Below are positions 47,318 through 55,255 of a stretch of DNA of 64,000 nt, in pieces (positions within the stretch are counted from its first letter, which is position 1; each line of letters starts with the position of its first letter). The notes beneath the pieces were generated by a model. That model was not told the DNA's origin. It saw nothing but the letters and a program-made list of their open reading frames with translations, and ran no database searches. The stretch spans positions 1 to 64,000 of the forward strand of contig NZ_WFKM01000005.1 of assembly GCF_011007365.1 (NCBI RefSeq), in the 5' to 3' direction. Source of the DNA: Sphingobacterium sp. xlx-96. Lineage in GTDB: Bacteria > Bacteroidota > Bacteroidia > Sphingobacteriales > Sphingobacteriaceae. Made by a program: the position numbers and the translations under genes.

Positions 47318-48481
47318 ATGAGAAAACTGATAGACAATCTTCTGTTCCGCGTTGTCCTAGCCATAGCGCTAGGCATAGGTATAGGCTATATTATTCCCGA
47401 GCCGATAGGTCGTATTTTTGCCACTTTCAATTCCCTATTTGATCAACTGCTCAAGTTTTTGATCCCGTTGATCATTGTAGGTTTGATTATTCCTGCTATT
47501 TCCAAGCTAGGCAAGACCGCCGGCAAACTCCTGTTAATGACCGTCGCTATAGCCTACGGATCGACCTTATTTGCTGGTTTCTCTTCCTACTTCGGTAGTA
47601 TGGCTATCTTTCCTTCTCTTATCCAAGGACAGGTAGCTACCGACATCGCAGAGTCTACCAAAGCCCTCACACCTTATTTTACATTAAGCTTTCCGCCACT
47701 ATTTGACGTGATGACCGCGTTGGTGTTTGCATTTCTGGTGGGCATAGGTTTAGCACGTTTAGAAGATTCCACCTTGGAAAAAGCAGCAATAGATTTTGAA
47801 AAAATAATATCGTTTATAATTGAAAAGCTGATCATTCCTATCCTTCCCTTGTTCATTTTCGGGATCTTTTTGGATATGACCTATTCAGGCAAAGTCGGAA
47901 TGATATTGTATGTATTCATCAAGATCATCGGCGTGATTTTCATCATGCATGTCCTCTTGCTCCTGACACAATTTGTTATAGCCGGCATTATCGGCAAAAA
48001 GAATCCGATTCGTCTTCTGTCCACGATGCTGCCGGCCTATTTCACGGCATTGGGCACCCAATCTTCTGCAGCCACCATTCCGGTCACTTTGGCGCAGGCA
48101 AAGAAAGCTGGTGTCAGTGAAGACATCGCCAACTTCACCGTTCCTTTGTGCGCCACCATACATCTTGCGGGCAGTATGTTAAAGATTGTAGCCTGTGTTG
48201 TAGCCCTGATGCTTATGCAAGGTATGCCAATAGACCCTATTCAGATGATAGGTTTTGTATGCATGTTGGGAGTTACTATGATTGCTGCACCCGGCGTACC
48301 CGGCGGCGCTATCATGGCTGCTATTGGTGTTATCGCTTCCATGTTAGGTTTTGATGCGCAGAATCAAGCTTTAATGATATCCTTGTACATTGCCATGGAT
48401 AGCTTCGGGACAGCCTGTAATGTCACCGGAGACGGTGCTATCGCGGTTATTGTAGATAGTATTTATAAGAATAGAAAGTAA
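47318..48481 (+). CDS. Dicarboxylate/amino acid:cation symporter (DAACS family)
   Basis: 387 residues with eight helices plus re-entrant loops. The family's serine-rich loop appears as FTALGTQSSAATIPVTL and the cation/substrate helix as MDSFGTACNVTGDGAIAVI. It imports a dicarboxylate, glutamate/aspartate or serine/threonine with sodium or protons across the inner membrane. It is coupled to the M3 peptidase gene (5 bp gap). The exact substrate is not readable. Confidence 0.93.
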   Translation: MRKLIDNLLFRVVLAIALGIGIGYIIPEPIGRIFATFNSLFDQLLKFLIPLIIVGLIIPAISKLGKTAGKLLLMTVAIAYGSTLFAGFSSYFGSMAIFPSLIQGQVATDIAESTKALTPYFTLSFPPLFDVMTALVFAFLVGIGLARLEDSTLEKAAIDFEKIISFIIEKLIIPILPLFIFGIFLDMTYSGKVGMILYVFIKIIGVIFIMHVLLLLTQFVIAGIIGKKNPIRLLSTMLPAYFTALGTQSSAATIPVTLAQAKKAGVSEDIANFTVPLCATIHLAGSMLKIVACVVALMLMQGMPIDPIQMIGFVCMLGVTMIAAPGVPGGAIMAAIGVIASMLGFDAQNQALMISLYIAMDSFGTACNVTGDGAIAVIVDSIYKNRK

Positions 48482-48485
48482 TCTT

Positions 48486-48586
48486 GTTATCGAGTTATCT
48501 TGTTAACCTGTTATCTTGCCTATCCCGATATAAGCGGGATTATCTAGTTAACTTGTTCACCGGATAACTTGTTAACTCCATCACCT
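48486..48586. repeat. Octamer repeat element, copy A (with hairpin insert)
   Basis: Eight-bp units lie end to end: gttatcga, gttatctt, gttaacct, gttatctt, then a 29-bp insert (48518-48546) with a hairpin core cccg...cggga, then gttaactt, gttcaccg, gataactt, gttaactc, catcacct. It fills most of the space between two convergent genes, directly 3' of both, so a terminator role is possible. Confidence 0.8.
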
Positions 48587-48590
48587 CCTT

Positions 48591-49787
48591 CTATATATCT
48601 TGCGCTATCGCATAGCCTGCGGCCCAGGCCCATTGAAAGTTATATCCACCCAGCCAACCTGTTACATCCACTGCTTCGCCTCCAAAATACAACCCTGGAT
48701 ATTTTTTAGATTCCAATGTTTTAGCTTTTAACTCCGTCGTAGACACACCGCCACGCATCACCTCAGCTTTGTCGTAGCCTTTATCACCAGCAGCTTTGAC
48801 TTTAAACTTATGAATAGTCTCTACTACCAGTTTTGCATCCGCTTTACTAAGCGAAGCTATCTTGATATCCACCGGTAAAAAACGAGCTAAGGCATCCACC
48901 ATCTTTTTGGTAAAATGGCTTTGCAGCATCTGTCCAACAGTACGTTTGCCGCCAAAATTACGCTCTTCAGCAATTAGATCCTGTAGCTTAAATCTTGGTA
49001 AAAGATCCATGGTAAAAGATTCACCCGGCTGCCAGTACGAAGATATTTGCAGGATAGCGGGACCGCTTAGCCCCCAATGGGTAAACAGTATATTCTCTTC
49101 AAAAGATATTTTATCGCTATACACCCGGGCATAAACCGAATTTCCAGAAAGCGAAGCATACCATTCAGCATCTTTCCCCGTAATAGTAAGTGGTACCAAA
49201 GCAGGTGCTGTCGGTACGATTTCTAATCCCAATCGACGAGCGGTACGCAGGGCAAAATCAGTAGCCCCCAGCTTCGCCACAGGGAGTCCTCCCGAAGCAA
49301 AGACAACCTTGGAAGTCTGTAGGTCCTCCATTTTCCCATTCCGCTCTATAGTGACGCGATACCCTTCTCCATTTGGAGTCACCTCCTTAACCAAGGTATT
49401 TAACCAGATATCTTGCCCTGTATCGTACATCAATTGGGTAAATGTGGTTACGATATCTTTAGCTTTATTCGATACGGGAAAAAGCTGACCTAGTGTCTTC
49501 TCTTGCCCCGTAATCTGTCCGAAATTCTCAAAAAACGCTATCGTATCATCCACAGACCACTGTGCAAAGACTGCATTCAGAAATTTTGGATTCTCCGATA
49601 CGAAATTATCGGTAGAGGTATATAGATTTGTATAATTACAACGTCCACCACCAGAGATCAATATTTTGGCCCCTGGTTTATCGTTACGTTCCAGGACAAG
49701 CGTTTTCTTACCCAACAATCCAGCCTGTACCGCACACATTAACCCACAAGCCCCAGCCCCTATTATAATAGCGTCGTAGTTATTCAA
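48591..49787 (-). CDS. BaiN-like NAD(P)/FAD-dependent oxidoreductase (HI0933/YhiN family)
   Basis: 398 residues. The FAD-binding motif is IIIGAGACGLMCAVQAG with the second signature GAKILISGGGRCNYTN. The C-terminus has GGVSTTELKAKTLESKKYPG, YFGGEAVDVTGWLGGYN and QWAWAAGY, all family features. It is a flavoprotein of uncertain substrate; the BaiN name comes from a bile-acid enzyme. The start is a TTG at 49787, placed so that the frame begins just before the Rossmann fold (NNYDAIIIGAG); no ATG lies nearby in frame, and the upstream region is octamer-like repeat. Confidence 0.9.
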   Translation of the reverse strand: MNNYDAIIIGAGACGLMCAVQAGLLGKKTLVLERNDKPGAKILISGGGRCNYTNLYTSTDNFVSENPKFLNAVFAQWSVDDTIAFFENFGQITGQEKTLGQLFPVSNKAKDIVTTFTQLMYDTGQDIWLNTLVKEVTPNGEGYRVTIERNGKMEDLQTSKVVFASGGLPVAKLGATDFALRTARRLGLEIVPTAPALVPLTITGKDAEWYASLSGNSVYARVYSDKISFEENILFTHWGLSGPAILQISSYWQPGESFTMDLLPRFKLQDLIAEERNFGGKRTVGQMLQSHFTKKMVDALARFLPVDIKIASLSKADAKLVVETIHKFKVKAAGDKGYDKAEVMRGGVSTTELKAKTLESKKYPGLYFGGEAVDVTGWLGGYNFQWAWAAGYAIAQDI

Positions 49788-49804
49788 GTTATAAAAGTTA
49801 TGAT

Positions 49805-49868
49805 GTTATCGAGTTATCGAGTTATCCTGTTCACTTGATAACTTGATAACCCGATCACTTGATCACTT
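49805..49868. repeat. Octamer repeat element, copy B (eight units)
   Basis: Eight consecutive 8-bp units with no spacing: gttatcga, gttatcga, gttatcct, gttcactt, gataactt, gataaccc, gatcactt, gatcactt. gttatc units pair with gataac units, giving a long potential hairpin. It lies 8 bp 3' of the oxidoreductase stop at 49877 and just 5' of the BaiN-like gene. Confidence 0.85.
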
Positions 49869-49876
49869 ATTTTTCA

Positions 49877-50950
49877 TTAAGAAATCAACTGTCCTTCAGT
49901 TTTCACCGTTCTTTGTTCCGCCCAGGATTGTTCTGCCAGTTCCAAAATACGGATTACATCCCTAGCCTGTTCCGGTTTGACGAACAATTCTTCCTCTCCC
50001 GACAACGCCGCGACAATGTTTTTATAAAAATCCTGTCCCGTTCCGATTTCGCTAAGCACATATTCCTCTACATCTTCACCATTTTCCAACAAAGAGAGTT
50101 TCCCCTGTATCTCGGCTGGTTCCACCCCCCATTTAGGGTCATTTTCAGGACGTACACCAGCACGCAACATGTTTTCCTGAGGGTCTACACCACGTTTTAC
50201 AAAACAGCCATTCATACCGTATATTGCAAATCTTGGCGTAGGTTCTTTAGCGAGCATCTGTCCCTTTAACGAAACTTTTAAACTCGGGTAGGATAAAATA
50301 AACTCAAAATCATCCACTGCTTTGGCCCCATCGCGCTGTGCTCTCAAGTCTGCAAACACTGCATCAGGATAACCAAACAACTGTAATGCCTGATCAATAA
50401 GATGAGCTCCTAAATCGTAATGAATACCCGATCCTGGAAGCGCAGCTTCGCGCCAAGCACCCTCGCGCAAGAAGTTACGAAACCGATCAAACCGAGCTTC
50501 GTAATGCACTACACGTCCCAGCCTTCCTGAGGCTAGTACCTTCTGCACTGTTTTATAGTCCGAATGAAACCGTGCATTATGGTGCACCGATAGCAATACA
50601 CCTTTTTCCTTGGCCAATGCTATTAAGATATCTGCCTCTTCCGTCGTATTGGTAAACGGCTTCTCTACAATCACATTTTTACCCGCTTCTAAAGCCGCTT
50701 TGGCCAAGCTAAAATGAACATCGTTTGAAGTAGCGATAACCACAATATCCACCTCCGGATCTTGGATAATATCTTCCGCAGACAATACGCCTATAGTATT
50801 AGGATAGCGTTCGGCCAACATCTTCTGTTGCTCTTCTTTTCGAGCAGTTACTTTGTATAATTCAAGATTTGGATTACTAGCGATAAAAGGCGCATGAAAT
50901 ACATAACCTCCTATCGAAAATCCTATTAACCCAACTTTAAACTTTTTCAT
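49877..50950 (-). CDS. Gfo/Idh/MocA-family oxidoreductase
   Basis: 357 residues. N-terminal Rossmann fold (KVGLIGFSIGGYVFHAPFIA), the family motif GKNVIVEKPFTNTTEEADI with the catalytic Lys, and GSGIHYDLGAHLIDQAL in the C-terminal domain. It oxidises or reduces a sugar or polyol derivative with NAD(P); substrate unknown. It lies between argS and the BaiN-like gene on the same strand, separated from both by octamer repeat elements. Confidence 0.92.
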   Translation of the reverse strand: MKKFKVGLIGFSIGGYVFHAPFIASNPNLELYKVTARKEEQQKMLAERYPNTIGVLSAEDIIQDPEVDIVVIATSNDVHFSLAKAALEAGKNVIVEKPFTNTTEEADILIALAKEKGVLLSVHHNARFHSDYKTVQKVLASGRLGRVVHYEARFDRFRNFLREGAWREAALPGSGIHYDLGAHLIDQALQLFGYPDAVFADLRAQRDGAKAVDDFEFILSYPSLKVSLKGQMLAKEPTPRFAIYGMNGCFVKRGVDPQENMLRAGVRPENDPKWGVEPAEIQGKLSLLENGEDVEEYVLSEIGTGQDFYKNIVAALSGEEELFVKPEQARDVIRILELAEQSWAEQRTVKTEGQLIS

Positions 50951-50985
50951 TTTTCTAACTCTTTAAAGTGAACACCTATTATGTT

Positions 50986-51054
50986 GTTATTCTGTGATCT
51001 TGCCTGTCCCGATCTAATCGGGATTATCCTGTTAACTTGTTAACCAGATAACTT
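50986..51054. repeat. Octamer repeat element, copy C (with hairpin insert)
   Basis: Units gttattct, gtgatctt, then a 29-bp insert (51002-51030) with a perfect 7-bp hairpin tcccgat-cta-atcggga, then gttaactt, gttaacca, gataactt. The insert has the same length and place as in copy A, about 80% identical. It lies 10 bp 3' of the argS stop. Confidence 0.8.
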
Positions 51055-51064
51055 CTCTTTTCAC

Positions 51065-52849
51065 TTACATCCTCTCTGGCGAATCAATCCCCAGCATGCG
51101 CATACTCTCAGCGATGATACGGACCGATGCTGCAGATAGATGCAGACGGAAAGTCTTCACATCCTCCTGCTCTGCCTTAAGAATACTTTCTTCGTGATAG
51201 AATTTATTGTACAGCTTGGCCACTTCATAAACATAATTTGCCAGTTGTGCCGGACTGAACTCCTTTGCTGCAGATTCAATTACCATCGGGTAGTTGGATA
51301 GCGCCAAGATAAGATCCCGTTCGTAAGGCGAAAAAGAAGAAGGCACCACAGTAGCAGCAGCACTGTCAAAAGATGCCCTACGTAATACCGACTTGATACG
51401 AGCGTGTGTATACTGAATAAATGGCCCTGTGTGTCCTTGAAAATCGACCGACTCCTTTGGATCAAAAAGCAACCTCTTCTTCGGATCTACTTTTAATAAG
51501 AAATACTTCAGCGCCCCCATACCGATCATATCGTAAAGCTGTGCTTTTTCTTCCTCGTCAAACCCCTCCGTTTTTCCCAATTCTTCGGTACGTTCCTTTG
51601 CGGTATCGACCATTTCACGCATCAGATCATCGGCATCAACAACCGTTCCCTCACGGGATTTCATCTTACCCGAAGGCAAGTCGACCATTCCATACGAAAG
51701 ATGGAATAATCCCTCTGCCCAGGATTTACCCAGTTTTTTCAATATCGCAAATAACACCTTAAAGTGGTAGTCCTGCTCATTGCCCACCACATAAATCGAC
51801 TCATCCATGTGGAACTCGTCGTATTTTAGCTGTGCTGTACCCAGATCCTGTGTGATATATACCGAAGTACCGTCACCACGGAGTACCAGCTTTTCATCCA
51901 GGCCTTCGGCTGTCAGATCGATCCAGACCGAGTTATCTTCTTTCTTAAAGAAAACCCCTTTTTCCAATCCTTCCTGAATGATATCTTTACCCAATAGGTA
52001 CGTATTCGATTCGTAGTAATATTTATCAAAGTCAACGCCCAACTGTTTGTATGTCGCTTCAAAACCTGCGTATACCCAGCCGTTCATCGTCTTCCACAAA
52101 GAAATGACCTCCTCATCTCCAGCCTCCCATTGTTGCAACATAGTTTGAGCTGCTTTGATCAGAGGCGCATTTTTCTTAGCTTCCTCTTCGGACTGTCCTT
52201 CCGCTTTCAGGGTCTCTATTTCCTTCTTATATTCTTTATCAAATACAACATAGTACTTGCCCACAAGGTGGTCACCTTTCATCCCGGCAGATTCTGGGGT
52301 CTCTCCATTACCGAATCGTTGCCAAGCCAGCATCGACTTACAGATATGAATCCCCCTGTCATTTACCAGATTAGCTTTGACAACATCATAACCATACGCC
52401 TTCAATATCTCTGCGACCGAATAGCCTAATAAGTTGTTGCGGATATGGCCGAGATGCAGTGGTTTGTTGGTATTTGGCGAAGAATATTCCACCATCAGTT
52501 TCTTCCCATTTTTTGCAAACTGACCAAAATCCGGTTTAGAGATCCTGTCATTGAGCATGGAGATCCAATATGCATCGGACAAGCTGATATTCAAGAACCC
52601 TTTGATGACGTTATAGCCCGAAATCGAGTCAATATGCTGTTGCAAATATTCGCCAATTTCCATTCCCGTCTGCTCAGGCGACTTTTTCGAAAATCGAGTT
52701 ACCGGAAACGTGACAATGGTTATTTGACCCTCAAATTCCTTGCGGGTTTCCTGCAAAGTGATCTGAGTTTCTGGAATATCAGCGCCATAAAGCGACTTTA
52801 CCGCCGCTACAGTTTCTTGGACGAGCGTAAATTGTATAGAATTAGTCAT
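51065..52849 (-). CDS. argS: Arginyl-tRNA synthetase
   Basis: 594 residues, class I. The N-terminal additional domain is followed by the HIGH motif in NKPLHLGHIRNN, then LVNDRGIHICKSML, and the KMSKS-like motif as GKMKSREGTVV, as usual in ArgRS. The C-terminal anticodon-binding DALR domain ends in AESMRMLGIDSPERM. It charges tRNA-Arg in the cytoplasm. It diverges from an arginine decarboxylase gene across 109 bp. Confidence 0.98.
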   Translation of the reverse strand: MTNSIQFTLVQETVAAVKSLYGADIPETQITLQETRKEFEGQITIVTFPVTRFSKKSPEQTGMEIGEYLQQHIDSISGYNVIKGFLNISLSDAYWISMLNDRISKPDFGQFAKNGKKLMVEYSSPNTNKPLHLGHIRNNLLGYSVAEILKAYGYDVVKANLVNDRGIHICKSMLAWQRFGNGETPESAGMKGDHLVGKYYVVFDKEYKKEIETLKAEGQSEEEAKKNAPLIKAAQTMLQQWEAGDEEVISLWKTMNGWVYAGFEATYKQLGVDFDKYYYESNTYLLGKDIIQEGLEKGVFFKKEDNSVWIDLTAEGLDEKLVLRGDGTSVYITQDLGTAQLKYDEFHMDESIYVVGNEQDYHFKVLFAILKKLGKSWAEGLFHLSYGMVDLPSGKMKSREGTVVDADDLMREMVDTAKERTEELGKTEGFDEEEKAQLYDMIGMGALKYFLLKVDPKKRLLFDPKESVDFQGHTGPFIQYTHARIKSVLRRASFDSAAATVVPSSFSPYERDLILALSNYPMVIESAAKEFSPAQLANYVYEVAKLYNKFYHEESILKAEQEDVKTFRLHLSAASVRIIAESMRMLGIDSPERM

Positions 52850-52934
52850 GTAAATATTATGTAATATTCATATCCCATTGATAATGAACGATAAAAATAA
52901 CACCCAAAGTGTTTAGGTATTCATTACGAAAGCA

Positions 52935-52942
52935 TATCTTTG
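52935..52942 (+). promoter_or_regulatory. -7 promoter box of speA
   Basis: TATCTTTG at the expected position gives a transcript start about 10 nt before the speA ATG, a very short leader. A TTTA at about 19 nt upstream is a weak -33 box. Confidence 0.55.
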
Positions 52943-52958
52943 CCAAAAATAATAAAAA

Positions 52959-54350
52959 ATGCAGAGCTATCAGGAATTTCTTGACTTAAGTGTTGGTTTT
53001 CCGCAAGACGGATTCGAAATAATCGACGACGAATTGTACTTCCATGATTTGAATTTAATGGAAATGATAGAGACATATGGAACTCCATTGCGGTTTACCT
53101 ATCTACCTATAATTAGCAAAAAAATTCAACAGGCGAAGATTCTTTTTCAAACCGCTATCCTTAAACATGATTATAGGGGGTCGTACAAGTACTGTTACTG
53201 TACCAAATCTTCCCACTTTAAACATATCGTAGAGGAGGCCCTTAAAAACGACATCCACCTGGAGACTTCATCGGCATTTGACATGCCTATGATCGACTCT
53301 CTAGAACGCGCGGGTACGGTCAACAAAGACATTACAGTAATCTGTAATGGTTTTAAGACCTATCAATACAAGCAGTATATCATCGACATGATTCACGATG
53401 GATATACCAACATCATTCCTGTATTAGACAACAAGGAAGAGTTTAACCTATATGACGATGAGATCGAATTGGATCAACCTTGTGCTTTAGGTATCCGTAT
53501 CGCTTCCGAAGAGCAGCCTGATTCGCAGTTCTATACTTCGCGTCTAGGTATCCGTATTGAAGAAGTTATCGAGTTTTACAATAATAAGATCGCGGACAAC
53601 CCCAACTTCAAAGTAAAGTTGTTACACTTCTTTATCAACTCCGGTATTTCGGATACCCCGTACTACTGGAATGAGTTAGAGAAATACGTTACGTTATACT
53701 GTAAATTCAAAAAAGTAAACCCTGATCTAGATACCTTGGATATCGGTGGCGGTATGCCGTTTAAAGATTCTTTGGTTCATGATTTCGATTACGAATACAT
53801 GGTCAATGAGATCGTAAACCGTATCAAGCAGATTTGTGCGCACCACGAGGTCATGGAACCGGATATTATTACCGAATTTGGTAAGTATACGGTGGCTGAG
53901 GCATCAGGTATACTTTACAAAGTATTAGGACGTAAGCTACAGAATGACCGTGAGAAATGGTTTATGATCGATGGTTCATTCATTACCAACCTACCGGACG
54001 TATGGGCGTTGAACCAAAAATACATTCTATTACCGATCAACAACTGGGATTCGGAGTACGAGCGTGTCAATCTAGGTGGTATTACTTGCGACGGACAGGA
54101 TTATTACAATCAGGAAGCACATATGAACTCCGTGTTTATGCCTAAGACACGTAAGGTACAATACCTTGGATTCTTCCATACAGGTGCTTACCAAGATGTA
54201 TTAAGCGGCTATGGCGGTATACACCACTGTTTATTACCATCTCCAAAACACGTGATCATCCGACGTAATAGAGACGAGACATTCAACTACGAAGTATTCG
54301 GCGAGGAGCAAAACTCCAAGCAGGTTATGAAACTTCTAGGATATCAATAG
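52959..54350 (+). CDS. speA: Biosynthetic arginine decarboxylase, short Bacteroidota form
   Basis: 463 residues, fold type III PLP decarboxylase. The lysine region YKYCYCTKSSHFKHI (equivalent to YAxKxN), the glycine-rich phosphate loop LDIGGGMPF, and the acidic EFGKYTVAEASG are present. Classical biosynthetic SpeA is about 630-660 residues; this compact form is typical of Bacteroidota annotations. It converts arginine to agmatine, leading to polyamines. Adjacent and divergent argS hints at shared arginine-linked context; diaminopimelate or ornithine decarboxylase are alternatives but less like it. Confidence 0.85.
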   Translation: MQSYQEFLDLSVGFPQDGFEIIDDELYFHDLNLMEMIETYGTPLRFTYLPIISKKIQQAKILFQTAILKHDYRGSYKYCYCTKSSHFKHIVEEALKNDIHLETSSAFDMPMIDSLERAGTVNKDITVICNGFKTYQYKQYIIDMIHDGYTNIIPVLDNKEEFNLYDDEIELDQPCALGIRIASEEQPDSQFYTSRLGIRIEEVIEFYNNKIADNPNFKVKLLHFFINSGISDTPYYWNELEKYVTLYCKFKKVNPDLDTLDIGGGMPFKDSLVHDFDYEYMVNEIVNRIKQICAHHEVMEPDIITEFGKYTVAEASGILYKVLGRKLQNDREKWFMIDGSFITNLPDVWALNQKYILLPINNWDSEYERVNLGGITCDGQDYYNQEAHMNSVFMPKTRKVQYLGFFHTGAYQDVLSGYGGIHHCLLPSPKHVIIRRNRDETFNYEVFGEEQNSKQVMKLLGYQ

Positions 54351-54354
54351 AAAC

Positions 54355-54383
54355 AAAAAAGGAGCTTTAAAAGCTCCTTTTTT
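54355..54383 (+). terminator. Rho-independent terminator of speA
   Basis: aaaaaaggagctt-taa-aagctcctttttt, 13-bp stem including the A/T flank, with a T-run, beginning 4 bp after the stop. It also suits the convergent toxin remnant and barrel gene. Confidence 0.9.
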
Positions 54384-54385
54384 GT

Positions 54386-54496
54386 TTAATCATAGTGATA
54401 GCGACACTTGACAATTTGAATTTCATCCTCTTCTATTCTATAAATCAAGCGACTAGCATTGCAAAAAGACACTTGTTTATCGCCAAATACACTCAT
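54386..54496 (-). pseudogene. C-terminal remnant of a YoeB/Txe-type toxin
   Basis: The frame from an ATG at 54496 gives only 36 residues; its end SRLIYRIEEDEIQIVKCRYHYD fits the C-terminus of YoeB/Txe RNase toxins, which carry HRLVYxI...CRYHY. The first ~50 residues of the toxin, with the catalytic Glu, and any YefM-type antitoxin are missing. The outer-membrane barrel gene overlaps the break (its stop is at 54493), so a rearrangement probably removed the rest. Non-functional. Confidence 0.6.
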
Positions 54497-55119
54497 AAAG
54501 CAACCCCAAAACCTACAGAAAACACTCGGTTTTTAACATTATCTGACCATTTGAAGCCACTCTCTGCAATATTAGCCATCCCCACCCGATAGTTGGCTGT
54601 CACAGAAAATCGCTTGGCAAATTTAATCCCTGTTAAAAAATTGACGCCATAATCAAAGCTTCTCATGGCATTATCATCATATATAATCACGGCTGTGGTA
54701 GTACCTTTTTCGGTATATTCATTAGTCCCGTCCATCGCAAATCCAACATAGGGCCCAGCACCAACAAATACCTTACCTATTTGCCCAACAGGCACTTTAC
54801 CCAAAAAGTTAAAAGCAAAATCCAACCATTTGGTTTTCTGTTCAGTCTGCCATGCCCCTCTTACCTGCGACTCTACCAGCTTGCTCCCCTTTCCTTGCAA
54901 TGATACTTCAGGTTGAAAATAAAGTCCTGAAGCAATACGGGTATCGAGGTATCCTGCTAAATAAAAACTGGTAAGAGGTTTGGTCTCTCCAAGCACTTCC
55001 GAATCAGCGCATTTATAAGACGAAAAACTAGCTCCTGCCTTGAGACCAAATTCAGTTTGTGCCTGTGCGGCGGAAACAATCGTAAAAATCCCAATAATAG
55101 ATATTAATATGAATTTCAT
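54493..55119 (-). CDS. Small outer-membrane beta-barrel protein (PorT-like fold)
   Basis: 208 residues with a signal peptide (GIFTIVSAAQAQ), then TEFGLKAGASFSSYK, a typical start of the Bacteroidota 'outer membrane protein beta-barrel' family. Repeated strands YFQPEVSLQGKG, VGAGPYVGFAMD and a C-terminal VFSVGFGVAL follow. An eight-stranded barrel in the outer membrane is predicted; function unknown. Its last codons abut the toxin remnant. Confidence 0.85.
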   Translation of the reverse strand: MKFILISIIGIFTIVSAAQAQTEFGLKAGASFSSYKCADSEVLGETKPLTSFYLAGYLDTRIASGLYFQPEVSLQGKGSKLVESQVRGAWQTEQKTKWLDFAFNFLGKVPVGQIGKVFVGAGPYVGFAMDGTNEYTEKGTTTAVIIYDDNAMRSFDYGVNFLTGIKFAKRFSVTANYRVGMANIAESGFKWSDNVKNRVFSVGFGVAL

Positions 55120-55255
55120 TTCTAAAAAACTTTAACACCAATAAATATTATATTCACCGTCTAGATAGCCCATAGATGTCTCCACAAGGTCCCCGATAAA
55201 TCGATACTGGAAGCTCGTCGACGACAATCGTGACGCTGCGACATGACGTACTCGA

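Noticed and set aside
49805..49868. CRISPR-like array reading of the octamer repeats
   Set aside because: Units are 8 bp with no unique spacers and no cas genes nearby.
55120..55255. GC-rich gac/gtc stretch between the small barrel and phosphoesterase genes as a possible RNA element
   Set aside because: No stable conserved structure or terminator could be defined by eye.
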